A stretch of 64,000 nucleotides of DNA from Eunapius fragilis (lineage: Eukaryota > Porifera > Demospongiae > Spongillida > Spongillidae), in the NCBI GenBank assembly GCA_963681505.1, contig OY811972.1, forward strand, positions 5,052,332 through 5,116,331, given 5' to 3'. The position numbers and the translations under genes were made by a program. The notes below the pieces were generated by a model. That model saw only the letters and a program-made list of their open reading frames with translations, was not told the origin of the DNA and made no database searches. Shown here piece by piece: positions 21,130 to 34,500 of this stretch. Every line of letters begins with the position of its first letter. Within the stretch, counting starts at the first letter, position 1.

Positions 21130-21646
21130 CAATATGCATGTATCTGATATGTACCTCCACTCATACCTCCATTCATTAGTTACATCATACCAGTCCAGTG
21201 CATACATCACAAACACCAATGAGTGCAGATATAGGTTTCAGATGTAGATACATCAATAAGGCCCTCGCATGAGGCACAGTCCACATATCGCACGAGTCGC
21301 ATGCTACCCAAAAGTCAGACTCATCATCATCCTGTTAAAGTATACTATTGCAAGGATGTTCTCCATTGCTGGAACAGCCACTGTAGGGGTACTGGCTGCT
21401 CCACAAGAATTTTTGTGCTTCTTCACTCTTTTAGACAGATCGATATCATTGGTAGCTGTACTATTCTCCTGCCTTTTTTAGCTCTGCAGCTCCACTTTTT
21501 TGTTACAAATAACTTCTTTCGTGTGGTCCAGCCATATCCTAACATCTTCAACACTCAGCACAAGGTCACCTTTGCTGCCTGAATCATATATCATCTGAGA
21601 TCAAAGCATTCGTCTGCAAAATTCTGAAAAGTAGTTTTCCAAATTC
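21130..21646. other. No gene seen
   Basis: Short frames on the plus strand (21269-21582) show no domain resemblance or splice support. Confidence 0.4.
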
Positions 21647-21799
21647 CACAGGGAAAAAAAAGCGTCGAATCATTTAGAAATCATTGAGTGATTAAACAGA
21701 AAATAACACAAAAATCACACGCTACCATATGATTTTCGTGTGATTTTCTGTTCAAACACTCAATGATTTCTAAATGATTTGACACTTTTTTTCCCTGTG
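21647..21799. repeat. Long imperfect hairpin
   Basis: CACAGGGAAAAAAA at 21647 pairs with TTTTTTTCCCTGTG ending at 21799. Arms of about 62-74 bp carry 'atcatttagaaatcattgag' and its complement. An internal second pairing surrounds 'aaaatcacac'/'gtgtgatttt'. Probably a small fold-back element, unrelated to A-C. Confidence 0.75.
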
Positions 21800-22238
21800 A
21801 TAACTGAAGGAGGCATGATTGCAGCGTGAATTGCATCTGTAAGCAATGGTGGTGCATGGTTGTGCCCTATGCAAAACCCTTTAGAAGTGGGACATGATGT
21901 GTTTCCCCGTGGGTCTTTTAGGGTCTGATACAGGTAATGGTAAGTGTGAGAGTGGGGGGTCACCCCTGGCGCCCTGATACCATGTCACAATGATTGTACT
22001 ATCCTAAAGAAAAAAAGTACACATGTAACCTTTTAATCGTGTTTTATAGCATGCATCACGCTTTAATGACTCATACATGTGAAGACATTTTGACTTTTTC
22101 AGTGTGTGATCTATTTGCAGGTGCAATAGTCAATATCCCCAGTGGGAGTGGATATAACGTCAAATCCCCTATTCTGTCAAACCGCCCCTACCAATTCAAA
22201 GCACAGCACGCCGTCAGTTCCCCAACCGGGGAGGGGAG

Positions 22239-22250
22239 GGGGGGGGGGGG
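22239..22250. repeat. Poly-G run next to a GGGGAGGGGA tract
   Basis: G-rich stretch just upstream of the first recognised ankyrin exon. Could form G-quadruplex or reflect a MITE end. Confidence 0.6.
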
Positions 22251-22402
22251 TACCGGAAGTCATTGATAAGTGCATAATAAGTTACCAAAAATAATACGCG
22301 GCCCTCGGTAGTCTAATACGGACCGATATGGAACAGGTCAGCAATCTATGCAATTAATCAATTTAATGTGTATATAATGTTGATCGGTAAGCGTACGCAC
22401 AG

Positions 22403-22501
22403 GCTGCAGCACAGCTGCTGTCTGCTGCAAGTGATGGAGACATCGCCACCGTGAGGAGACTGCTGACTACACACGGTGTGTCGGTAAACGCTACGGATGA
22501 G
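22403..22501 (+). CDS. Ankyrin exon 1 (diverged)
   Basis: Reads AAAQLLSAASDGDIATVRRL then LTTHGVSVNATDE, a typical first, capping-like repeat. Acceptor GCACAG, donor GTGAGC. Confidence 0.75.
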
Positions 22502-25500
22502 GTGAGCCGTACATTTTGAAGACGGGTGCTTTGCCTTTGGAGTGTGTTTGCTTAGAGTGGACAAAGCTGGTGCCATTTGGCGAGGTATGACAACGCTCTA
22601 ACCTTCGATCATAGTAAATTGATAGGTAAACAAATTGGAAACGGATCGACACTATTTAAATACCTGCACCATTTAAATGCCTGCAGTCCGTACATTTCGA
22701 CCACTAGGTCATATGTGTTGTAATTTTTCGGACCAGATGGGCTGCATTCAGGCTTCTTATCTATCTGTTGAGGCAGACCAATGTCACGTGCCAACTGATA
22801 TGGGTATGGGAGGTGGGGAAGTGAAGGAGGGGGCGGAGATGGAAGGGAAGGAGGAAAATAAAGGGGAGGAGGAAAAGAAAGGGGAGGTGGGGAACGGACA
22901 AACAGCTTTGCAATTGTTCATATTTTCAACAATGGTCCCCATGACAACGCAAACTTTTATCTCTAGTTCTATAAGTTGGAACGGTACCAGGGCATAGCAG
23001 GAGTTATATCTCCCCTATTTTTATAATCAATAGAAATTGTTAGACAGTTATAATCAACGGAATATTTTTATTAGCACAAATGTTTCAATTTTGTCTATAC
23101 AAATAACATATGTTCTGAAATCGTCCAGGATTTTGGACTTACTGCATAGCAAAAGTCGTAACTAAATAAATTAATCAAATTTGTAAAAACAGCATACATT
23201 TTCTATGGAATGGTACATTTATATTAAATTCATATTAAATTCTGATGTTAGATGTTTGCATATCAGCACAAAATAATTAAATTCACAAGAAACTGTTAGC
23301 TTTGCAAATGCTATTATTGATCCTATCTAATGTATTCACCCTTTACAATCAAAGCTAATGGCCTCTACAAATTTATTGCGAATTTATTATAATTAATTTG
23401 TGCTGACATGCGAATGTGCTGATGTGTGAGCCACTACTGTATGTGGGTGTTGTACTAACAATGTGTAGGTTAAAGGTAGGTTGGCCAGCCGTACATTGTT
23501 AGTGACTGTGCTGGTGTGCCAGTGACGGTGTAACCTGGTGTAAACATTCTGTTATTATGAGCTTGTGGGTGTGTTGGGAGTGCTATCAGGGAGGAAAATC
23601 AAATTAGTGTTGTAGGGAGGGGCACCATTTGTGGGGAGGGGATGGGGGCATAGACACTTTAATACCACATACAACAATTCTGTGCATCTTTATTGCCTAA
23701 ATATGGGAGAGGACACCGCACCTATTGATCAATGAAACTTTGCTAGTGTTTAGGGTCATTGGGAATGTACACACTGTTGTTGCTGTGTGCTGGTGTGTGG
23801 TTGGTGGAGAGTATGACTTGGATGTGTATGCTGATGGGAGATCATATAATTGTGTGTGCCGGGAGTGTACATTCATGTTGAGGGTAAAAGTGAGTGTCAC
23901 TGTGTTTTGTGAATTTGGACTGCTAACTTATTACTGTCAGTGGGTGTGATGGTGTGTAAGTAGTAATGAATACTATTCAGGACAACATTAGCTCACATAC
24001 ATGCTTGATCACGAGGTGGCCATTTTGCTGGAGAATTACTTCATACAAGCTGCTGTTTTCGAGGTGTGTAATAGCCTGTATGCAAGTATCATACAATGGA
24101 AGATGTAAAGAGCATACTAGAGGCATACATGTAAGTACAATTTTATACACCCCAAGAAGCCACAAAACTGAAGCAAAAAGGTTATAATAATTACTGTTCG
24201 TGTATAAGCACGGATGACCCCATAAAATACGTGCTCCTAACTATACTGCTACATGCAGAATTTACAGACAGTACTAACAGGTTGATCAAAGGATGACGTC
24301 ATGATGTGGAAGTATACTGCAGATCCTGAATTACTGGGAGAGTAGCAAATTGATTTGCTGCATAGAGGAAGTATAGGACCCCCCCCCAGCCACCTCCCGG
24401 CCCCCATATGGGTTAGCGCGTTATGTCGAACCCATATAATATTATGACAAATGTGATGTGTACTGCATATATGTAAACACAGTACTGATGCAACTGCAAT
24501 AACAATATGCCATTCTGCACATAGCAACATGGCAATTGTCATAACTCACTCCTAGGACAATAGAACACCATTGTTTGTGGCATGTCGGGAAGGTCACCAT
24601 GATGTAGTGCAGACCTTGCTGGGAGCTGGTGCTGGAGTGAATATAGCAAATTGTGTAAGTGATGTCAGGTTTTGCTCTCCTGGTCCCTTGTCCCTTGTAT
24701 ACAAAGGTACAACACAAACCCTCCCCTTCCCTCTGCCTTCATATACAGGGAGAGATCAGCTGCACCCTCATGTTACTGTGAAGGTTGTGGACATTAACTA
24801 ATTATACATGTAGCTCATTGTTGTGTTATCTTTCCTCCCTCCCTCATCCCTTCTCTTCTGTCTAATGTTATGTTATCACAGCTTTCAATTCTGTACTCAT
24901 GCAAACATGAAGTCACATATACACATATATTGTTCATGGACATGTGTCTGCATTGGAGCAATATAATTAGATCATGATCATTGCAGAGGTGTATATACAT
25001 GTGCATACAAGCTGCACGAACGCCCATATACAATATGCACTGTTTCATTTTGGAGATGTCTTTTCATGACCTCCATTATCTTTCCTCCCTCCCTCATCCC
25101 TTCTCTTCACTTTCACCCAACATGCATACTGCTGTACACATGCATGGAGATGGTTACATGACATGTATGTTTGATTTGTTCTATTCCTTCACTCCTTACC
25201 AGAACAATGCAACTCCATTGTATGTGGCAAGTCAGAATGGTCATCATGATGTAGTGCAGACCTTGGTGGGAGCAGGTGCTGATGTAAATATAGCAATATC
25301 AGTACGTGATATGGTGTTATGTTCATACATACAAGTACACACATTGACTTCTTATTGGCAAGGTACTTGTTTTATTAATATTACATGTATTGTATACAGG
25401 TCACATTTCTGTACACATGCACATATCTCATGTGCTTGGATATTACTACATATTTCCAATACCCAATGTCATCATCCTAAACCACTACACCAGTACAGTA

Positions 25501-28500
25501 CTTAACCAACTTAGACCATAGCAAAGCATAGGTACCAACCAATGTATTACACAGGAAGAGGCATTCTAAGTGCTCAGGTCACAATCACCCCACTCCTGCC
25601 CTGTGATAGTTTTGTACTACAATTTCAACATTCTGAATTAGCCAATTACATTGGATATTCTATTTAATAACAGAGAACTTTTTAATTCATCAACAACAAC
25701 ACAACAGCAACACCAGCTGCATGTATAAACACCTATTGGGTTCCATGGCAACCAACTCTTCGAGTCCCCCCACCCACCTGTGCATGTGTAGGCCTTGGCT
25801 AGGAGGACTTTATCATCCATTGCTATGGGGTGGGGTAAGGCATGGGGAGGAGGGGAAGGGGAGGTTGCATACAATCAGTGCATGTATGAACATGTACTGT
25901 AAATCCGAGCACCAGTAGATACATGTACATGTATGAAGACGGTTGTTCCCCCCCAAACAACCAAGTGGAGCAAATAGCCAATGGTGTGTGTCTCTTCTTT
26001 TATGAACCTTTTATGAACCTTAGTACATATATGTGTATTCATGAAGTCACATATATTGTTTATGGACAGGCGTCTGCAATGATTAGATAAATTAATACCA
26101 TTATGTCATTGTTAGATGTAAATACAGGTGTATGTCCATGTGCATAAATTCATGAATGCCCCTATACGGTTATTCATTTTGGAGATGTCTTACATGACCT
26201 CATCCCTTCTCTTCACTTTCACCCAACATGCATACTGCTGTACACATGCATGGAGATGGTTACATGACATGTATGTTTGATTTGTTCTATTCCTTCACTC
26301 CTTACCAGGACAATGCAACTCCATTGTATGCGGCAAGTCAGAATGGTCATCATGATGTAGTACAGACCTTGGTGGGAGCAGGTGCTGATGTAAATATAGC
26401 AAGATCAGACGTAAGTGATACTACTAAATGTATTCCATAGAGGTCCCATTTCTGTACACATGCACATTTCCTATGTGCTTGGTTTCCAATACCCAATATC
26501 ATCCTAAACTACTACACCAGTACAGTACTTACTTAGACCATAGCAAAGCATAGGTACCAACCAATGTATTACACAGGAAGAGGCATTCTAAGTGCTTATA
26601 ATTAGGTCACAATCACCCCACTCCTACCCTGTGATAGTTTTGTACTACAATGTCAACATTCAGAATTAACCAATCACATTGAGGATATTCTATTTAATAA
26701 CAGAACTGTGTAATTCATCAACAACAACACATCAGCAGCACCAGCTGTAAACACCTATTGGGTTCCCACCCACCTCTCCTTGTGTAGTCCTTGGTTGGGA
26801 GGACTTTATCATCCATTGCTATGTCATGATGGGGTGGGGTAAGGCATGGGGAGGAGGGGGAGGGTACATGTGATCAGTTCATGCATGTACATGTATGTAT
26901 CAGTTCATGTACATGTACTGTAAATGGGAAGACTGTATCATCCATGGTTATGTCATAATGGGAGGCAGTGAAGTTCTATCCACCCACCTGGTCCCACAAG
27001 CTTTGCACTGGGCTGTGTTCTTTTGCATCATTCTCTTATCATCACAACCTTACATGAGCTCATCATTCACATATTTCTCCCCCACTCCCCCCCCCCCACC
27101 CCACCCCACCCCCTTTGTCGCTACGGCCCTGCACCTTTCATTGCCATTTAAAGTTAATACAGATTATTCAAACCTTTGTCCATTAACCAATCAAATATGT
27201 GTTTTTCTTTAATTACACATAAATCAAATCATGAGCAAATGCCAGCTACATGTATGAACACCTATTTGGTTCCATGGATGCCAACTCCTCCCTCCACCCA
27301 CCTCTTCATGTGTACTCATTTGTTGGGATCGTCCATGGCTAAACCATGATGGGATGGGGTAAGACATGGGGAGGAGTGGGAGAGGAGGTTGCATGTGATC
27401 AGGGCATGTATGTACATATACTGTAAATCCAAGCATCAGTAGATACATGTACATGAATGAAGATACATATGTGGTTTGTCCCTTTAAGTCATCCATCAAA
27501 CCATCTGGTCGCAGGGAATAGCCCACAGTACATATATTTTTAATGAATCTCACATGTACATTATTATATGGGTATGATACACATATGTATGTGTACACAT
27601 GTATCCATTCATGAAGTCACATGTATTGTTTATCTCACTGATTAGATTAATTTATATCATTATTCATTGTTAGGTGTAAATACAAGTGTATGCATGTGCA
27701 TACATTTGAACGCCCATATACAGTTATTCATTTTGGAGATGTCTTTTCATGACCTCCATTATCTTTCCTCCCTCCCTCATCCCTTCTCTTCACTTTCACC
27801 CAACATGCATACTGCTGTACACATGCATGGAGATGGTTACATGACATGTATGTTTAGTTTTTTTCTATTCCTTCACTCCTTTTCAGTCCAATGTAACTCC
27901 ATTGTATGTGGCAAGTCAGAATGGTCATCATGATGTAGTGCAGATAATGGTGGGAGCAGGTGCTGATGTAAATATAGCAAGATCAGATGTAAGTGATATG
28001 GTGTTATGTTCTTATACAAGTACATGTACACATTGACTTCTTATTGCAAGGTACATGCTTTATTAATAAATGTATTGTATACAGGTCACATTTCTGTACA
28101 CATGCACATATCTTATGTGCTTGGATTTTATTACATGTTTCCAATACCCAATGTCATCATCCTAAACCACTATGCCAGTACAGTACTTAACCAACTTATA
28201 GCAAAGCATAGGTACCAACCAATGTGGAGGAAGAGGCATTCTAAGTGTTCAGGTCACAATCACCCCACTCCTGCCCTGTACTACAATTTCGGCATTCTGA
28301 ATTAGCCAATCACGATATTCTATTTAATAACAAAATTTTTTCATTCATCAACAATAACACATCAGTAACATGGCTTGTCCCTTTAAGTTTTATTTGTTTT
28401 GAAGTGGTTCTATGGGCATCCACTTTTCCTCCCAACCTGGTTTCAACATCATCATATAATCAGCTGGTTGAAGAGTGAGGGTGGGAGAGGCTCCATTTGT

Positions 28501-31500
28501 GTGGTGTGTACTTACGTACATCTACATCCAAGTACCAGTAGGACATATATGAATGCATACCAAGGCAATAACTCCTGGTTCCTTGGACCTCTCCCTCCCC
28601 ATGGTGATGACTGAACCACTCACCCTATTGACCCCTCCCTCTAGCCATTGTCATGGGGAAGGGAGGGGTCCATAGGGTGAGTGGTACAGCCATCACCATG
28701 GGGAAGGGAGGGAGGGGTCCATAGTGTGAGTGGTACAGCCATCACCACCAGTGGGGAAGGAGGGGTCCATATGGCTGTACCACTCACCCGATTGACCACT
28801 CCCTTCCCCATGTTGATGGAAAGCAAAGCATATAAGTGTAATTATGCAAATCAAAACCTTACAGCTAATTATCCCTCAGGTAGCCATTGATGGTACCAAT
28901 AATGTAGGTCTATATTTTATGGCCTCTGGCTAGGGGTGAAGAGTTGAATACTGTAATGTCCATTGATATGTAATTGTGTTCCTCTTGATACGCATGCCTA
29001 TAATTTGTGCATAGGTATTGTGTGTGTATGTACATGTGTACATGTTAGCCCTATAAGAGGTAGTTGGTGATGTCATGAAGTTATTGTGTACCCAGCAAGG
29101 CCACACCCTCTTCTTCACCCAATCTCTCCCTGTTATGATCACATTTGTATTACAGATTGGTTGGAGTCCATTGATGATAGCAAGTCAGGAGGGACATGTT
29201 GAAGTGGTGAGATCACTCATAGCAGCAGGACCTAATATCAATCACACTAACAAGGTTGGCATACATGCACTATATCATTGTATTCTATTATATGCACACC
29301 CAAGGCAGTAGCCATAATTTCAAAACAGGTGGGTTGAATATATGTGAATTTACTTAAAAAGACCTAGTACCCAATGGACACAGTTGCAGATGACAACATT
29401 GCTGCTACAGACATATACCAGTAATCCTAAGAGATACCTTATTCTAGAAGCAGACAAATTGCACTAAAAGTAATCAGTCGTACATGTATGTATGAATGCA
29501 CATGTAAATAGTGTGTCACGGGTACCTTTTTTGCAGGGGGGAGGGCGTTATTTGATCCATTGACTCACCCACCCTCCCGCCCCTGTCGCTACAGCTCTAC
29601 ACCTTCTAATGCCATTTAAAGTTATTGCAGATCATTCAAACCTTTGTCAATTAACCAATCAAATTTGTTTATTTACATCAAATCATGAACTAATGCCAGA
29701 TATAAACACCTATCTGGTTCCATGGCAACCAACTCCTCCCCCCCCCCCCCCACCGACCTCTTCATGTGTAGTCATTGGTTGGGAGGACTTTATCATCCAT
29801 GGCTATGCCTTGATGGAGTCAGGTAAGGCCTGGGGAGGAGGAAGAGGGGGAGGGTGCATGTGATCAGTACATGTATGTACATGTGTACTGTTAACCCAAG
29901 CACCAGTAGATACATGTACATGTAAGAAGACATATCTGACATTTTCCCCTTTAAGTCATCCCCCAACAGGCAATTTGAGCAAATAGCCGACAGTGTGTCT
30001 CTTATTTTATGTACATCATGTAAGTGCATGTATGTATATGATACATCTATGTACTTACATGTACTTGTACACATATATGTATGCATGAAGTCACATTTAT
30101 TTTTTATGGACAGGCGTCTGCACTGATTAGAAAAATTAATACCATTACGTCATTGTTAGGTGTAAATACAAATGTATGTACATGTGCATATACAGTTTTT
30201 CATTTTGGAGATGTCTTTTCATGACCTCCATTATCTTTCCTCCCTCCCTCATCCCTTCTCTTCACTTTCACCAAACATGCATACTGCTGTACACATGCAT
30301 GGAGATGGTTACATGACATGTATGTTTGATTTGTTCTATTCCTTCACTCCTTACCAGAACAATGCAACTCCATTGTATGTGGCAAGTCAGAATGGTCATC
30401 ATGATGTAGTGCAGACCTTGGTGGGAGCAGGTGCTGATGTAAATATAGCAATATCAGTAAGTGATATGGTGTTATGTTCATATATACAAGTACACACATT
30501 GACTTCTTATTGCAAGGTACATGCTTTATTAATATTAAATGTATTGTAAACAGGTTACAATTCTTTACATGTGCACATATCTTATGTGCTTGGATATTAC
30601 TACATGCTTCCAATACCCAATGTCATCATCCTAAATCACTACACCCATAGGCGGCGCTGACGCTACGGCAAGTACGGCGAACGCCGTAGCACTTTTTATG
30701 AACAGTGCGCGCCGCCGTACCACTTTTTCTAAACAGTAGTGGGTGTGTAAGACAGCCCCGGATCCAGCATAGGCTTGGGGGGGGTGGGGGGGGGGGTGGC
30801 CGCCCCTCGCTTTTTGTATCAGGCCCAAAACGGACAGCACCCCCCCCCCCCCCCCGCTTTTCGTATCGGGTCTAAAACGGACAGCACCCCCCCCCCCCAC
30901 CCCCCCCACCCCCCCCGGTCCGCCGTATCACTTTTTTTATTGCTCCGCCGCCACTGACACCAGTACAGTACTTAACCAACTTAGACCATAGCAAAGCATA
31001 GGTACCAACCAATGTATTGCACAGGAAGAGGCATTCTAAGTGCTCAGGTCACAATCACCCCACTCCTGCCCTGTGATAGTTTTGTACTACAATTTCAACA
31101 TTCTGAATTAGCCAATTACATTGGATATTCTATTTAATAACAGAGAACTTTTTAATTCATCAACAACAGCACAACAGCAACACCAGCTGCATGTATAAAC
31201 ACCTATTCGGTTCCATGGCAACCAACTCCTCGAGTCCCCCCACCCACCTGTGCATGTGTAGGCCTTGGCTAGGAGGACTTTATCATCCATTGCTATGGGG
31301 TGGGGTAAGGCATGGGGAGGAGGGGAAGGGGAGGTTGCATACGATCAGTGCATGTATGTACATGTACTGTAAATCTGAGCACCAGTAGATACATGTACAT
31401 GTATGAAGATTTATTTTTCCCTTTAAGTCATCCCCCAAACAACCAAGTGGAGCAAATAGCCAATGTTGTGTGTCTCTTCTTTTATGAACCTTTTATGAAC

Positions 31501-34500
31501 CTTAGTACATATATGTGTACTCATGAAGTCACATATATTGTTTATGGACAGGCGTCTGCACTGATTAGATAAATTAATACCATTACGTCATTGTTAGATG
31601 TAAATACAGGTGTATGTCCATGTGCATAAATTCATGAATGCCCCTATATGGTTATTCATTTTGGAGATGTCTTTTCATGACCTCCATTATCTTTCCTCCC
31701 TCCCTCATCCCTTCTTTTCACTTTCACCCAACATGCATACTGCTGGACACATGCATGGAGATGGTTACATGACATGTATGTTTCATTTGTTCTATTCCTT
31801 CACTCCTTACCAGGACAATATAACTCCATTGTATGCGGCAAGTATGAATGGTCATCATGATGTAGTGCAGACCTTGGTGGGAGCAGGTGCTGATGTAAAT
31901 ATAGCAACATCAGTTGTAAGTGATATTACTAAATGTATTCTATAGAGGTCCCATTTCTGTACACATGCACATTTCCTATGTGCTTGGTTTCCAATACCCA
32001 ATATCATCCTAAACCGCTACACCAGTACAGTACTTACTTAGACCATAGCAAAGCATAGGTACCAACCAATGTATTGCACAGGAAGAGGCATTCTAAGTGC
32101 TCAGGTCACAATCACCCCACTCCTGTCCTGTGATAGTTTTGTACTACAATTTCGACATTCTGAATTAGCTAATCACATTGGGGATAATCTATTTAATAAC
32201 AGAGAACTTTTTAATTCATCAACAACAACACATCAGCAACACCAGCTGTAAAAACACCTAAAATTTATTGGGTTCCCACCCACCTCTCCGTGTTTAGTCC
32301 TTGGTTGGGAGGACTTTATCATCCAGTGCTATGTCATGATGGGGTGGGGTAAGGCATGGGGAGGAGGGGGAGGGTACATGTGATCAGTTCATGCATGTAC
32401 ATGTATGTATCAGTTCATGTACATGTACTGTAAATGGGAAGACTGTATCATCCATGGTTATGTCATAATGGGAGGCAGTGAAGTTCTACCCACCCACCTG
32501 GTCCAACAAGCTTTGCACTGGGCTGTGTTCTTTTGCATCATTCTCTTATCATCACAACCTTACAGGAGCTCATCATTCACATATTTCTCCCCCACTCCCC
32601 CCCCCCCCCACCCCACCCCACCCCCTTTGTCGCTACAGCCCTGAACCTTTCATTGCCATTTAAAGTTAATACAGATTATTCAAACCTTTGTCCATTAACC
32701 AATCAAATATGTGTTTTTCTTTAATTACACATAAATCAAATCATGAGCAAATGCCAGCTACATGTATAAACACCTATTTGATTCCATGGATGCCAACTTC
32801 TCCCTCCTCCACCCACCTCTTCATGTGTATTCATTTGTTGGGATTGTCCATGGCTAAACCATGATGGGATGGGGTAAGACATGGGGAGGAGCGGGAGAGG
32901 AGGTTGCATGTGATCAGGGCATGTATGTACATATACTGTAAATCCAAGCATCAGTAGATACATGTACATGTATGAAGATACATCTGTGGTTTGTCCCTTT
33001 AAGTCATCAAACCATCTGGTCGCAGGGAATAGCCCACAGTACATATATTTTTAATGAATCCCACATGTACATTATTATATGTGTATGATACACATATGTA
33101 GGTGTATACATGTATCCATTCATGAAGTCAAATGTATTGTTTATCTCACTGATTAGATTAATTTATATCATTATTCATTGTTAGGTGTAAATACAAGTGT
33201 ATACATGTGCATACATTTGAACGCCCATATACAGTTATTCATTTTGGAGATGTCTTTTCATGACCTCCATTATCTTTCCTCCCTCCCTCATCCCTTCTTT
33301 TCACTTTCACCCAACATGCATACTGCTGTACACATGCATGGAGATGGTTACATGACATGTATGTTTAGTTTTTTCTATTCCTTCACTCCTTTTCAGTCCA
33401 ATGTAACTCCATTGTATGTGGCAAGTCAGAATGGTCATCATGATGTAGTGCAGATCTTGGTGGGAGCAGGTGCTGATGTAAATATAGCAAGATCAGACGT
33501 AAGTGATATAGTGTTATGTTCTTATACAAGTACATGTACACATTGACTTCTTATTGCAAGGTACATGCTTTATTAATAAATGTATTGTATACAGGTCACA
33601 TTTCTGTACACATGTACATATCGTATGTGCTTGGATATTATTACATGTTTCCAATACCCAATGTCATCATCCTAAACCACTACACCAGTACAGTCCTTAA
33701 CCAACTTAGACCATTACACAGGAAGAGGCATTCTAAGTGCTCAGGTCACAATCACCCCACTCCTGCCCTGTTATAGTTTTGTACTACAATTTCGACATTC
33801 TGAATTAGCCAATCACATAGGGGATAATCTATTCAATAACAGAGAACTTCTTAATTCATCAACAACAACACAACAACAACACCAGCTATAAACACCTATT
33901 GGGTACCATGGCAACCAACTCCTCCCCCACCCACCTCTTCATGTGTAGTCATTGGTTGGGAGGACTTTATCATCCATGGCTATGTCTTGATGGGGTGGGG
34001 TAAGGCCTGGGGTGGAGGAAGAGGGGAGGGTACATGTGATCAGTGCATATATGTACATATGTACTGTAAATCCAAGCACCAGTAGACACATGTACGTGTA
34101 TTAAGACACATCGGTGGTTTTTCCTTTGAAGTCATCCCCCAAACAGGCAATTTGACCAACAGTGTGTCTCTTTTTTTTATTTAACCTGTGTACACATATA
34201 TGCATGCATGAAGTCACATACATTTTTTATGGACAGACATCTGCACTGATTAGATAAATTAATACCATTACATCATCAAGTGTATGTACATGTGCATATA
34301 TGGTTATTCATTTTGAAGATGTCTTTTCATGACCTCAATTATCTTTCCTCCCTCCCACATACCTTCTCTTCACTTTCACCCAACATGCATACTGCTGTAC
34401 ACATGACATGCATGGAGATGGTTACATGACATGTATGCTTGATTTGTTCTATTCCTTCACTCCTTACCAGGACAATGTAACTCCATTGTATGTGGCAGGT

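Larger units (their letters stand above)
25040..33850 (+). repeat. Tandem ankyrin cassettes with conserved introns and a duplicated three-exon block
   Basis: Each cassette carries the same intron text before the exon ('ttggagatgtcttttcatga', 'tccctccctcatcccttct', 'catgcatggagatggttaca'). After the exon come 'gtcacatttctgtacacatg', 'aggaagaggcattctaag' and 'tttatcatccatggctatg'. Exons 3-4-5 (25203-27988) and 7-8-9 (30358-33498) repeat in the same N-D-S order. Spacing is nearly equal: 1578 versus 1583 bp between D and S exons. The W exon 6 lies between the blocks. Confidence 0.85.
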
